Below are positions 43,881-54,791 of a stretch of DNA of 56,822 nucleotides, in pieces. Source of the stretch: Gymnopus androsaceus JB14 (lineage: Eukaryota > Basidiomycota > Agaricomycetes > Agaricales > Omphalotaceae); contig ML769707.1 of assembly GCA_009733575.1 (NCBI GenBank), positions 1-56,822 on the forward strand, in the 5' to 3' direction. The stretch's first letter is position 1; each line of letters starts with the position of its first letter. The notes under the pieces were generated by a model. It was not told the origin of the DNA, searched no databases, and saw nothing but the letters and a program-made list of their open reading frames with translations. A program made the translations under genes and the position numbers.

Positions 43881-44239
43881 ATGGATGCACACAATCCTTC
43901 TCCGGCGTTCAACGCAGTAGAAGCGCAATGGTCGTCAACGTGGAACGTCAACAACGTTGAATATCTCTGGTCAAGAGGGAGAGTTTATGAGGTTGGCTAG
44001 TCCTTGGAATTGAATGCCTGTCGGTGAGTTTTCGACGTTCAGTTACGACGCATGTGCCGTTTGACTGATTGACCGCCACAGGAGGACGAAACATTAACCA
44101 TGAAGGGCACCACAAAGGGTTTGACCTTGCCTTCATCGTAGAATTCAAGGTGAGGACAAGCTCTATAAAGCTGATCAAATCTTGACAACTTCTATAGTCT
44201 GTAGAAGATCGAGATGAGTTCATTCCCGATGAGCATTAG
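43881..44239 (+). pseudogene. Captured fragment of a stress-response A/B-barrel (Dabb) gene
   Basis: The clear part is 44084-44149 plus 44198-44239, joined over a 48-bp GT-AG intron. It reads GRNINHEGHHKGFDLAFIVEFK then SVEDRDEFIPDEH and a stop. This matches the conserved second half of Dabb domains (GG...G..H.FVVEF.s.EDRDyyv..dpaH). The first half of the domain is absent. A separate frame, MDAHNPSPAFNAVEAQWSST..., at 43881-44000 is of unknown origin. The intron is retained, so the capture was at DNA level rather than through mRNA. Confidence 0.55.
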
Positions 44240-44337
44240 AACTCATTCAAGGTGACCTCCTACTGTACCCGTACTTGCGTGTATACTGATCCATTCCCTC
44301 GTCGTGCGACTAGGGTGAGCAGTGTGCTTGAGATGGG

Positions 44338-44826
44338 ATGACTCCCATCTTCTCCTTCCTTCTCTCCCGGCTGCTCTTCGAAGTTTCCACCGGTGTCAAC
44401 GATGTCAACCAGTATGGAGGTCTCGTACTCGGCATAGCAGCAGTCGACGGACTTCTCATGGGTGTCAAGTTCTTGATGCAAACCCTGGGATGGATGTGGA
44501 TCGAGCGACTTCATGAAAAAGCTTTCGGATATCCCCCGTTGCACTTACTCAGATCCTCACCAAGTCCGCTGAAGATGCCAAGAACCTCGGGGTGCACGTG
44601 TGGTGTTGCTTCTGGTCTCATCTACCCTGCTGAAGCATTGCTTTTCTATGTCGGCGCTGTTTTAGTTGCGAGGGGTACATATACCTACTTGCAGATGATT
44701 GAGGTGTTGGACTTGGTTGTGTTTACTGTGACTATTGGAGCGGATGCATTGGAGCGGATGCAGATACGTCAATACAGACGGACATATTTTGAACGAGGTA
44801 GAGCAGGAGGAAGAAGCAGGAGATGA
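44338..44826 (+). pseudogene. Captured, internally deleted ABC-transporter fragment (Ste6/ABCB-like membrane domain)
   Basis: Block 1 reads VNDVNQYGGLVLGIAAVDGL...GWMWIERLHEKAFG. Block 2, in another frame at about 44545-44600, reads TQILTKSAEDAKNL. Block 3 reads GVASGLIYPAEALLFYVGAV and YLQMIEVLDLVVFTVTIG. In this order they match the second membrane domain of a-factor-exporter-type ABC transporters, but the stretches between the blocks (intracellular loops, about 30 and 100 residues) are missing. No Walker motifs are present. It is therefore a scrambled gene piece trapped between the DUF6698 and transposase genes. Confidence 0.6.
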
Positions 44827-45112
44827 TGATGATCCTGAATACATCCCAGATGGTATGTATTCAATCTAATATCTACGGTTCGCCACTTATATATGTTTGC
44901 AGACCGTGAATCAGTATCCGAAGGAAGCTCGGACCTCCCTCCTGCATCTTTTAGTTATGATCCTACATACTATCAATATATTGTTTTCTACACTCTTGTG
45001 CTCATCGCTTGCAACCGAACAAGACGTGAGAATAACAACGTTCAATCCATCACCTTTTTTTACCTCATTATTTCTTGAACTTTAACGACCACGATAATCT
45101 CATTCTCAGGCC

Positions 45113-48100
45113 ATGTTCAAGTGCACCATTTGTGGCAAACAGCTGCCTACTGAACACGGACGCCGCACTCACGAAGGCAGCTGCAAGAAAAGAAAAGCAG
45201 TCCGAACAAATTTATTCGATAGACATAAAAAAGCTCGAGTTGAGCTTGCAGAAGCTTCTAGTCATGCAGGACAAGTGGAGGATGCACCGATTGAGAATGT
45301 ACGTTTCTCTTCTTACTGCTTGATATACCTTTCTTATGAGTTTTACCATGGTCTCAGGCTCGTACTCCTTCGCCGGATATTCCTCCTGTATCGCCGCAAG
45401 CTTTTGATCCTACCATGGTTCACATTCCTTCGCCAGATCCTCCTCCTGTATCGCCTCCAGCACATGATCCTGCACCTGAAGCCCCACCAATCCCAGAGCC
45501 TGGTAAACGCATGCGGAATATTCTCCCATCCCGCTTTGCGGATTATCAACGATCTTCGGAATCTGCTTTTCGTCGAGGAAATCCTAAGGATGGTGCTGCA
45601 GCTCCAACACAGGTGCCTCCAAGTCCTTCTCCGATACTTGTTCCTAGTCCTACTCCATCTCTTCCTGAGGAAGTGGATGATATTTTCGAAACCGAGCCCA
45701 ACGAAAATGGCTTATTCCGTGTTTACCGATATAATCTTCCTTCCCGAGACCCTGACCTGCTTATAACCATTCAGAACACTGCTGATGCACCTACGTTTGC
45801 ATGTGAGAATGTCAGGCAGAGTTCTAGAACACCCGGACAGGTCTTTGGTCCTAGAAAATCTCCTTCAACGAGTCCTTCCCCATCTCCACCACCTGACAAC
45901 CTCCCCTCTCCTGATCCTTGGGCACCATTCCAGAACGTTACAACCTTTCGTCTTATGGATTGGACTTACACGCATGATTCGCTGAGTGCGAAGTCCATCG
46001 ATAATCTTGTCCACAATGTAATATTGCAAGAAGATTTTGATGTTTCTCATTTGACGGGCTTTAGTGCTCAACGAGAATTTAATCGGATGGATCATCACGA
46101 AAACCCACCACCAGTGGCTTCCTCAAGTACGCCAGCTCCAGTTTCCACCTCTAGTGCAAGCAAACTGCCCTTTTCTGGTGCTTCGGCTGTTTGGAAAACT
46201 AGCCCAGTCAAAGTTTCCATGCCCTGTATCAATTTTACATGGCAATCGGAAGAGCTTGCTCCCAAGCTTGAGGTACCAGTCCATCATCAACAACTTACAG
46301 AAGTCCTAAAGACATCTTTCGAGGGCAATACCTTTTTCGAGTTCCATATAAAGCCTTATAAACAGTTCTGGAAACCATCCGATGATGAGCCTGCTCAACG
46401 TGTCATCTCTGAGAGCTATTCCTCTACTCGAGCTCTGGAAATTGAACGTGAAGTTTACAAGAGTCTCCCAAAGCCTGCCGATCCTAATATAGAGACAATT
46501 ATTGCATGGGCAATGCTATGGTCGGACTCTACTCATCTGGCCAACTTTGGGACTGCATCTCTTTGGCCCATCTACCTATACTTCGGTAACCTATCTAAAT
46601 ATACCCGATGCAAACCCAGTGCATATGCCGCTAATCATATTGCTTATATTCCAAAGGTACTCAAACATTGTATTCTCTGTTTTCAATGGGCTTATATTTC
46701 GTAGTTTGCAGATGTTGCCCGGGATGAGTACAGGAATCAATTTGGGAAAGATCCTACTGCTGAAGTTATGCGGTTTCTTCATAGAGAGCTGTTCCAGGCT
46801 GTCTGGCTTCTGCTCTTGGATACAGAGTTCATGGAGGCATATGTTCATGGCCTCCTCATTTGCTGTGCTGATGGTATTGTGCGTCGTGTGTTTTTGCGGT
46901 TCTTCAGCTACTCGGCGGATTACCCTGAAAAGTATGTTGTCTATTCTCCTTTAAACCTTCAATTGGAATTTACATCTCCAGGATATTGATTGTATGCATC
47001 AAATACCTGGCGAAGCATCCATCTCCTCGATCACTTGTTCTCAAATCAGAAATTTCACAACTTGGTCTCAAACGGGATATGAAAAATCGCATTACACGTG
47101 CACGCAAGGATTCGGAACAGCATCAGTACAAAATTGACCGTGCTCGCAAGTTAATTTTTGAAAAAGGCACTGGTGTTGAGAGTACCGCAGTGAATGCTCT
47201 TCTCGATTCCGAGTCTCTGACAGCAGCAAAGGTAATTGCTTTCGATTGATTTTCTGAGTTTTGAAGCTTATCAATATCAGAATTCATTCGCGAAACGCTT
47301 GCTTGAGTATGGCTTTGATATTTTCAAGTTGCTTCCTCCCGACATCCTACATGAGTTTGAGCTTGGAAAATTCAAGGATGTCTTGATCCATATCTTACGC
47401 ATTCTCCATGCATTAAAAGATGACTCTGTCTCAGTATTAGATCAAAGGTGAGTGCAAAATTGTCATGCAGGAACTCTATACTCAAATTACTCAAACTCAA
47501 GATACCGTTGGGTCCCAACGTTCCGTCGTAGCACCATCCGTCGCTTCCATAATAATGTTTCCGAACTGAAGAAACTCGGTGGTCGTGACTATGAGGATAT
47601 CTTGGAGGTATAATTTTAGTACTATTATGTGATGCTTTGCACTAACTTTCTGCAGTCATCCATGCCTTGCTTTGAGGGAATGATACACCGACCTTACGAT
47701 GATCTCATTCAAGATCTTCTTTTCACTCTCAACTGCTTTGAAGCATATGGAAAGTTCCGCATGCACTGGGACTCTTCACTTGCCTCATATGATGATGTGG
47801 TTGTTGAACTTGGTCATGAACTTCGGCGTTTTACCAAGAAAAGTGAAGATTTTCAAACCGAAGAGCTCCCACGGGAAAAGGCAGCTCGCATGCGTCGGAA
47901 AACCACTCAGGCTGGAGGAATTCAGGTCCAATCAAAAAAGCCGAAAACTCGCCGCTTCAACAATTCAACTGTTAAAACAAATCTGCTTGGAGATTATCCA
48001 ACTTTAATTAGGTATTTTGGTACGACCGATGGGAACTGTACCAAAATTGTATGTATTTTTCAGTTTTCTTTGTTTATAAGTTTTCTTACAGCATGGTACA

Positions 48101-49481
48101 GGGCGAAGGTGAACATAAACGGCCAAAACGGTTTTACAGCCGTACAAACAAGAATCGGTTTACAATCCAAGCTACCCGACATGAAAACCGTAGTCGCATG
48201 TTGCGTAAAATCAGGTGTTCAGTTCCCACATCCAACAGCACTCGGACTCGAAGGCGTGTCGCGCTTGGTCCAGACAATGCTGAGCAACTCCCTCTCACTG
48301 ATCCCTCTCTGCGGTATCATATGGCGGGTGGGAAGAAATACTTCGAAGATATTCCTTCGCTGGTTCAGGATAATGAAGGAGATCCTGCGATGGAGGTACG
48401 TGTATCTATTATTCTAATTGTACTAACTTCTAATTTTGACCTCCATGTAGAACTTCCTTGACAAGTTGAAGGATCATGTCTTGCGTCAACTTTTAGATGT
48501 TGATGATCCTACCAACTTCACTCCTGCTGACAGGAGTGCTGTACTCTTTGAGAATAATCAGCTTTACCGACATAAAGTGGTTCGTATTAACTATACAACC
48601 TATGATCTCCGACGTGACCAGGATTCAATCAATCCCCGAACTCATCCTCACATCATCACTCTTTCTCCACCAGGAACTGACCATCCCTTCACGTATGGCC
48701 GAGTGATAGGTGTCTTTCATGCAAATGTACGCCTCCAACGAGTACATGGGTCAAATATTACACCAACCAATTTTGTACGAATCAATTTCCTTTGGGTCCG
48801 TTGGTTCCGCTACGATAGTACTTACAAGTCCGGCTGGAAAGCAAAGCGGCTGCACCGAATACAGTTTTACGATGGAAAAGATCCCACAGCATTTGGATTC
48901 CTTGACCCTGCCCTAGTTGTACGTGGAGTTCATATCATACCTGGCTTCCATTACGGGGGTGCCAGTGGTGATAATCCGGATTGGCCATGGGCTGAATATC
49001 TACCTGAAGACTCGATTGCTCGACAATATGAAACAATCAACATTCATGGTAAACTTGCCATTGAAACGGATGACTGGGTATTTCACTATGTTAACATGTG
49101 AGGTGCCATTTGTCTCTTTTCAATCTATCATACTGATGTTCGCTGCTCAGATTCGGCGACCGTGATCTTTTCAACCTGTTTCGTGGTGGCGGCATAGGTC
49201 ACCAACATCTCCGGGCTTTTCTCAAAGCGTTTGCGGAGGATGCAGGTCTTAACGATCAGGTTCTTCCTCGATATCATTCAGATTGGGAAACAGATGATGA
49301 AGGTGATGAAGATATTCAATCTGATGATTCCGAGTCGGTCTCAAGTGGTGTAGATGATGATGAGGAGGCGGAGGAGCGCAGTAATTCAAGTGCCTCAGAA
49401 GAAGAGTCGGAGCATTCACAGGATTTTGGACCAGAGGATGAAGAAGGTGACTGGGAAGACGATGACAGTCTAAACTTTTAG
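45113..49481 (+). CDS. Plavaka-type DNA transposase
   Basis: Ten exons join with no frame error: 45113-45298, 45358-46656, 46705-46931, 46982-47231, 47281-47447, 47502-47607, 47656-48048, 48102-48395, 48451-49097 and 49151-49481, giving 1,299 residues. The N-terminus is a zinc-finger-like CTICGKQLPTEHGRRTHEGSC, followed by a Pro-rich linker. The catalytic region has ALLWSDSTHLANFGTASLWP-like sequence (here AMLWSDSTHLANFGTASLWP), PIYLYFGNLSKYTRCKPS, CCADGIVRRVF..FSYSADYPEK, PDILHEFELGKFKDVL and YFGTTDG. The C-terminal part ends FRGGGIGHQHLRAF and an acidic tail. These blocks are those of Plavaka transposases of basidiomycetes. The usual CPCPRC cluster reads HPSPRS here. Otherwise it appears intact and potentially active. 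Confidence 0.92.
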
Positions 49482-49519
49482 CTAGGTCTAGTATATTGGT
49501 GTTACTTCGGATTACAGCC

Positions 49520-49700
49520 AATAATATTCATGTTATATTCATGTTATAATCACTCTTAATCCATTATAATCCCCTGTTATGATTACAGAGTGTTATAACG
49601 ATTTTCGGGATATTGTAACAGAGCTACAGCACAATTATAATGTACAATTATTGTTATAGGGTGTTATAAAGTCCATAACCTATAACAATGTCTTTATTGC
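49520..49700. repeat. Right subterminal repeats of the Plavaka element
   Basis: TTATAATCACTC, GTTATAACG, TTGTAACAGAG, TTATTGTTATAGGG and related words, mirroring the left zone at 41400-41690. Confidence 0.65.
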
Positions 49701-49723
49701 ACAAGCGAACTTTTGCTGATGTA

Positions 49724-52255
49724 ATTGATCAGAAATTGCAATATGTACTTACTCAAGCGCACCTCTCCTGGTGCTCAAGCCTTCTCTCCTAATTCATTCT
49801 ACTAGGTCTCTGCTAGCACCTCTATGTTGCAGTCAAGCACAGTGCTACATATCACTCCAATCTTTCTCAAATACTCTCGGTGGCAGTCTACAACTTTCAA
49901 AGGGTTGATTGGCTTATATTTATTTCCGTTGTCTACAATCTTCCGTATCTTGAATCATGAAATGAGTGGCTTTTACCTTGTGAGTTGTTCCATCTCGCTC
50001 TCAGTTCATTCATTTTTAGATGAATATTTGACCAACCGCTGCTGTTCCTTTGGTCTAGCAGTGGATATATTTTATCTCAAGTACTGATCTTATATGACCT
50101 CCAATCCCTTGACAAATTGCTTCAGTGTCTTTCAAGCACACAGAATCCAGCGCTACAGACTGCAAAACCATGGTAAAGCAGATGTTTTTGACTCTGTATC
50201 CTTTGACATCCCTTGAGCACATAGTGAAGCCTCAGTTTCGGACCACTGTGAAATCCATGCTGCAATGTACTTACACGGATGTTCGGATTCATAATTACAA
50301 TAATTCACACTTTGCAGCCTTTTGCAATTCATAAGTTCACTGCTCAGAACAATGAACTCAATTCAAGATGTACTTACAGTACTTATTCAGAGTGACAGTA
50401 TGTTTGATTATGGGAGATGAAAAGTGGATGCATGCTCTTGTACTAGTAAGTAATGTCTTTTGTGAAAATTCAAAGCCTGTCATTGAATTCCCGCAAATCA
50501 ATTGAGTGTACATTTTTCCAAGGTCTCCAAATAAACCATGTACTCTGACATATCCCATTTGGTCGACATTTAACGACGCGATGTTGCTTCTCCTTTCGTA
50601 GTTCACACTTTCTCCGACAATGCTTTACAATCTACGAGATCAGAGATACAATGAAACTGTTATGTACCTGGATCTCACGACCTTTGAGATAGATACTTGG
50701 CTCAAGTTCACCGCTTAGAACAAGAAACTCAAGAGTCGATACCAGATTGTAAGTAGTATTCTTGTAGTATTCTGAATATAGTTAGTTTTATCGAAGTTAC
50801 TGCACTCATTAAGTGTGTTCTTGACAGAATATGAACCAATATACACCACCAATCCAGTCTGAGGGCAATTTGAGATTGGCACCGGCTTTCCATGGGGATC
50901 TTACCTCACTGCGTGTTTCAATTAGTTTTGAGCCTTCTCCGACATTGAATTCCCCGATCAGAGAACTATTCTCTGATGTGCACTGTTCTTGCGATGTTTT
51001 CTTGTACATCGTCCTGATGCTGGCTGATATTCTCAACCGCTCCTTCAATAAATCACCTATCCATGTTTGGCATACCTTGCTGCATGGCCATGAATATCAC
51101 TTAAAAAAGTTGTTTCTATATATTTTCCAGTCGACCATTCATCCAGATTAACACGTAGAAATAATTGCAATAGATGTATATTGATTGCTATCTATGGGAT
51201 ATATAGAATACAATGGAAAGAGATAAGTGAACACCAGTTTATCAACAAAAACAGCCCAAAACAGTCTTGAATATCAATATCTTCAAACCATGTGTGGACC
51301 ATGCATGAAGAAACTTACAGTAACCTTCCATTGCTGGCTCCAAGAAATTGGTGAAGGCTTCTGCATAGTTGAGAGGCAATACAGAAGTTTGCTTCCAATA
51401 TGCAATCTTCAAAGAAAAGGATAGGATCAGTTCATGTTCAACTCAACAATGCATTGAACCACTCACGTATATGCTGGGATCGGCAACTTGCAGGGCTCAG
51501 GTTGTAGTGAAGGGCCCAACAAGGATCATGAAAGTAAGTGTATTACATGGTCAGTTGCGAGAGAAAAACACCACTCACTGGCAATAAATAGAACCCACTG
51601 ATCAGGCACATAGAACGAATTCGGAAAACAATGGCAATGGACTAAAAATCTAGGTTTATCTATCTCTATAACTAATGCTCGATTTCTCATTCTGCCCCAC
51701 CATTAAAAGCAAAACGCCTTTTAAGTTAAGAGCAAGATTGAGCCCATGGTAATGTTGAACGCACTTTTATGATGCCGACAGGCTCCAGCTCCATCCGCAA
51801 TTTATTCCATGTATTGAAGAACAAATATACTTAGTCAAGGAAGGCTAGCATTACCAATTACTCTGGTGTCGGCAGTTGCCAGAAGATAGTGAGCAGGAAG
51901 AAGATGGAGGAAGAGGATGAAAGAAACGAGAAATGAAATTTCAACAGAGCTTGAACTTCATGTGTTGAAGTTAAGGGTGGCCTTTTCAACTTGTTAAAAC
52001 CGTAAATTTGGAGGATTTGCAAGTATCCAGAGAGAGCTTATGCCCAAGGCTTCATATGAGGTTCATCAGAAGCCATTCATGGAGCCTGAAGGTGACTTAT
52101 GGAAATTATCTGTCACGGAGATCATCTAGTGTCAGTGGTGCTTCTTTCAAGCTTGAATGCATCTCACTCGGAGATTTTAATTGATCCTCACTAAAATACT
52201 TCATTCAAATCTCTAACTGATTCAAACCTGGGTTAGTGGTGTACTGTATGACAGT
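49724..52255. other. Right inner part of the 17-kb element; only exon-like scraps
   Basis: On the minus strand, short blocks with protein-like composition occur at about 51000-50830 (SSLIGEFNVGEGSKLIETRS...GANLKLPSDWIGGVYWFIF), 50735-50667 (GELEPSIYLKGREIQ followed by a GTACAT donor) and 50610-50480 (ERRSNIASLNVDQMGYVRVHG). They could be exons of one captured gene, but I recognise no family and cannot build a continuous model. 51100-52255 shows nothing. Confidence 0.3.
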
Positions 52256-52941
52256 CATCAGCAAAACCTGGGTAATGGCCGTAGCAGCCATAGCAAGCCA
52301 TAGCAGGCCATAGTAGCCATAGTTCTCTACAGAACTATGAGTTGCTATGGGTTGCTATGAGGTTCTGTGGGATCACTGACCCGTATCGCCATTTGACAGC
52401 CATCTGACACTTGTCATTCTCTCCCCCCAACAGTATATAAGAAATGCAGAATCATCTGCGTCGGAACTCCAACTTCGTCTCGATTGTCCAACTCCGTCTT
52501 GATTCTCGGTCACTTAAGTTCACTGAATATTCACAGTATGTCTTTATTTAATGCTTGCATGCAAGGGCCGACACTTATAGTATGGTCTTATAGTACTAAG
52601 TAACACATAGTTATACTAAGTAGTACTAGACTTTTAGTTAGTTTGCTACACTATCGTCCTAGAACTACATATGTACTATAATCTATATACACATGAAGAC
52701 ATAAATGATTTTATTCCGCCATCGTTCGATTTTATGATTCTTAAAACAATTCAAATGCATAATACATTTAGCATTGAATTGAACGACAGCTGACGTTCCC
52801 GTGAAATCCATAGCGATCCATAGCGATCCATAGCAGTCCATAGCTCTGGATAGATGGGGACCTTGCTATGGGTGTTATGGGTGCTATGGGTGCTGGACAG
52901 CGCTATCCAGCGCTGTCCAGTACACCCAGGTTTTGCTGATG
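52256..52941. mobile_element. 686-bp element with Plavaka-like ends and CCATAGC repeats
   Basis: Perfect 18-bp inverted ends CATCAGCAAAACCTGGGT. The left subterminal zone has repeated GCCATAGCA words, the right zone repeated GATCCATAGC and GGGTGCTATGG words, the same core in both orientations. The middle includes CAGTATATAAG at about 52432 and a pyrimidine-rich stretch, which looks like a core promoter. No target duplication is evident (AGT / TGA). No ORF. Confidence 0.85.
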
Positions 52942-53082
52942 TGATCGCAAAGCATCCGGAGAATATCTGATTGAGACTTGGAACAACAAGCTCGAAATGC
53001 CCGTTAAGCGCCTGCAGACCGCGTCTCCGTGATCTCACGCTTGATCTTCACTCTCGACATTCATTCAACGCGCCGAATCACC

Positions 53083-53950
53083 ATGCAAAGCTTTCTTAAA
53101 CTGGTACGTCTTCTTTATCTGTTTCGGGTGCTTATTTGGAAGCTTGTTTCTTGACTTCCTCCTTGTATAGCTTCGCTTTCTCTGCAAATTGATCCCTCAG
53201 GCTCTCAATGGAAAAGACCACATGTCACAGCAGCCTCCTTCCCAGGCTTCGGGACTTCGCGGTCCGTTTGAGTCGAATTAGAAAAAGATACTTGTCCCTA
53301 CGCCTGGCGGATTACGCCGCGTGTCTTGTTTGGCCCCAATATAAAAGTTATTGTAAATGGGGCGCTAAAGTGCTAAAGCCAAACAAGGCACACAGCGTAA
53401 TCCGCCAGGTGTAGGGACAAGTATCTTTTTCTAATTCGGCTCAAACGGACCGCGAAGTCCCGAAGCCTGGGAAGGAGGCTGATGTCACAGCTCCTTCCGC
53501 TTTTTATTCCTTACCACCACCATCTCCCGCCTCTTTCATGTTTTCTATTGGACCTCTGCATGCTGTGACTGTCTTGATGCCCAGACTATTGCTTGTTTAT
53601 ATTCTCCTTTTGATGACTAAATTGAGGGGTTGAGTGGAAATATCTCTTTTAGCCGATCGGATGCTGTATGAATTACAAACTAGGCAATATTGGCTCGATA
53701 TGGTGACAGCAAGCATTAGGCTCTCAAACTCTTGGACCTTATCATCAGTACGTTTTTCACTGTGTACAAATCACAGACTTACAACTTTTTTCTTCTTCTC
53801 CAGACACTTTCTACTCCAAAAAGGAGATCTTCCTTCATCGAATGGCATTGATTCATTATGCTTTGTGCTGTCAAACTACAACCACGATCTTGCAATATCC
53901 TCTCTCCTTGCTACTTCTACCTACACTCTCAGGGCTTAATTCCGCCTGCG
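53083..53950 (+). pseudogene. Unrecognised exon-like sequence interrupted by a foldback element
   Basis: An ATG at 53083 opens a short exon (MQSFLKL), followed by a 65-70 bp GT-AG intron and LRFLCKLIPQALNGKDHMSQ. It is then interrupted at 53231; removing the 251-bp insert and one duplication continues the frame to a nearby stop. Further downstream SADRMLYELQTRQYWLDMVTASIRLSNSWTLSS is followed by a good GTACGT donor and an acceptor, so an additional exon pair may exist. No family was recognised. It lies inside the 17-kb element. Confidence 0.25.
53231..53481. mobile_element. 251-bp foldback element with 9-bp target duplication
   Basis: Arms of about 110 bp start CAGCCTCCTTCCCAGGCTTC and are near-perfect reverse complements around a centre at about 53350. 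ATGTCACAG flanks it at 53222-53230 and 53482-53490 exactly. A 9-bp duplication with a foldback structure suggests a Mutator-like non-autonomous element. Confidence 0.85.
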
Positions 53951-54071
53951 CGCTCTGGATGTTTCCACTGCTCAGCCTCTAGGTTGTCCAGAGAGACAAC
54001 TACCTTCAAACGCTTTCACTGATTTATCATTTCTGACAATATCTAGGTCCTAGCAAATTTTATTGGTGTTC

Positions 54072-54783
54072 TGGGCAGCTGCCCTATATACTGACTTGAG
54101 TGGGCAGCTGCCCCATATACCAACTTGAGTGGGCAGCTGCCCCATATACCAGCTTGAGTGGGCAGCTGCCCCATACACCAACTTGAGTGGGATTTATTAG
54201 TATCTTTGTTGATATACATATAGTGTGGCACTAACTAAGGTGGGCAGCTAGAGCCCCAGATTATGTATATACTTATATGTTGGTTTGGTAATATAAATAT
54301 TATGTATGCATGTAAGTAGTGTGGCACACTAAGGTGGGCAATAGGCAATAAGGTCATCAATGGTCAGATCCATGGCCAGCAGCATAGGCAGCTGCCCTGA
54401 AATATCAGGTAGTATTGTGTCAGTAAGATAATGTATCTACTCATGAAATTAATGAAAAATATATGAAAAAATGATGGGAGGAACCCAGGACCAAATTGGT
54501 GAAAAACAGCCGGCAGCTGCCCAGAGGGACCCCGGACACCTGTGACATGTGACAAGTTGGGCAGCTGCCCAGCCCTGATCAGGCAGCTGCCTGGTAGGCA
54601 GGGCAGTGATTTTGATCAAGACAGGATTGGTGGGCTGCTGCCTGGAAAAATTGAGCGCAGGTGGGCAGCTGCCTCACTGAAATATTGGCTGGGCAGAATG
54701 CCCAAAAAAGTAACCTCTTAGGATAGTTTAGGTACATCAGTTTTCTATCCTAACTAGGTCATATATAGTGGTTGCCTGAAGTG
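54072..54783 (-). repeat. Right terminal inverted repeat of the 17-kb element, with four 29-bp units
   Basis: Reverse complement of 37690-38470, ending ...GTTGCCTGAAGTG. The tandem run (54073-54190) has four GGGCAGCTGCC(C) units against six at the left. Small differences between the arms show they have begun to diverge. Confidence 0.92.
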
Positions 54784-54791
54784 CCATATCT
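54784..54791. repeat. Right 8-bp target-site duplication CCATATCT
   Basis: Identical to 37682-37689. Confidence 0.95.

Larger units (their letters stand above)
41379..49721. mobile_element. Autonomous-looking Plavaka DNA transposon, 8,343 bp
   Basis: Ends are CATCAGCAAAAGTTCGC and its exact reverse complement, flanked by TA at 41377-41378 and 49722-49723. Subterminal zones (41400-41690 and 49520-49700) are packed with TTATAAC/GTTATAA words, probable transposase-binding sites. It encodes a Plavaka-type transposase on the plus strand and a DUF6698 protein on the minus strand, transcribed divergently, with captured gene fragments between them. The short 2-bp duplication and CA-starting ends fit the CACTA/CMC-like grouping usually proposed for Plavaka. 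It is nested in the 17-kb element, so it arrived later. Confidence 0.9.
37690..54783. mobile_element. 17,094-bp terminal-inverted-repeat element with 8-bp target duplication
   Basis: Both ends begin CACTTCAGGCAACCACTA (reverse complement at the right) and remain paired over roughly 0.7-0.8 kb. CCATATCT flanks it perfectly. The element splits one exon of the JmjC gene. Excluding nested insertions (Plavaka 8,343 bp, MULE-like 887 bp, CATCAG-type 686 bp, 251-bp foldback), about 6.9 kb belongs to the element itself. This holds the inverted repeats, a relic lysine-rich ORF, an aspartyl-tRNA-synthetase-like fragment and unrecognised exon-like sequence. No intact transposase of its own was found. 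Eight-bp duplications are typical of hAT, P and KDZ/Zisupton-type transposons; which applies here is open. Confidence 0.92.

Noticed and set aside
37690..54783. Starship-type giant element with a captain tyrosine recombinase
   Set aside because: The element has long terminal inverted repeats and an 8-bp duplication and no tyrosine-recombinase gene at its edge, so it does not fit Starship structure.
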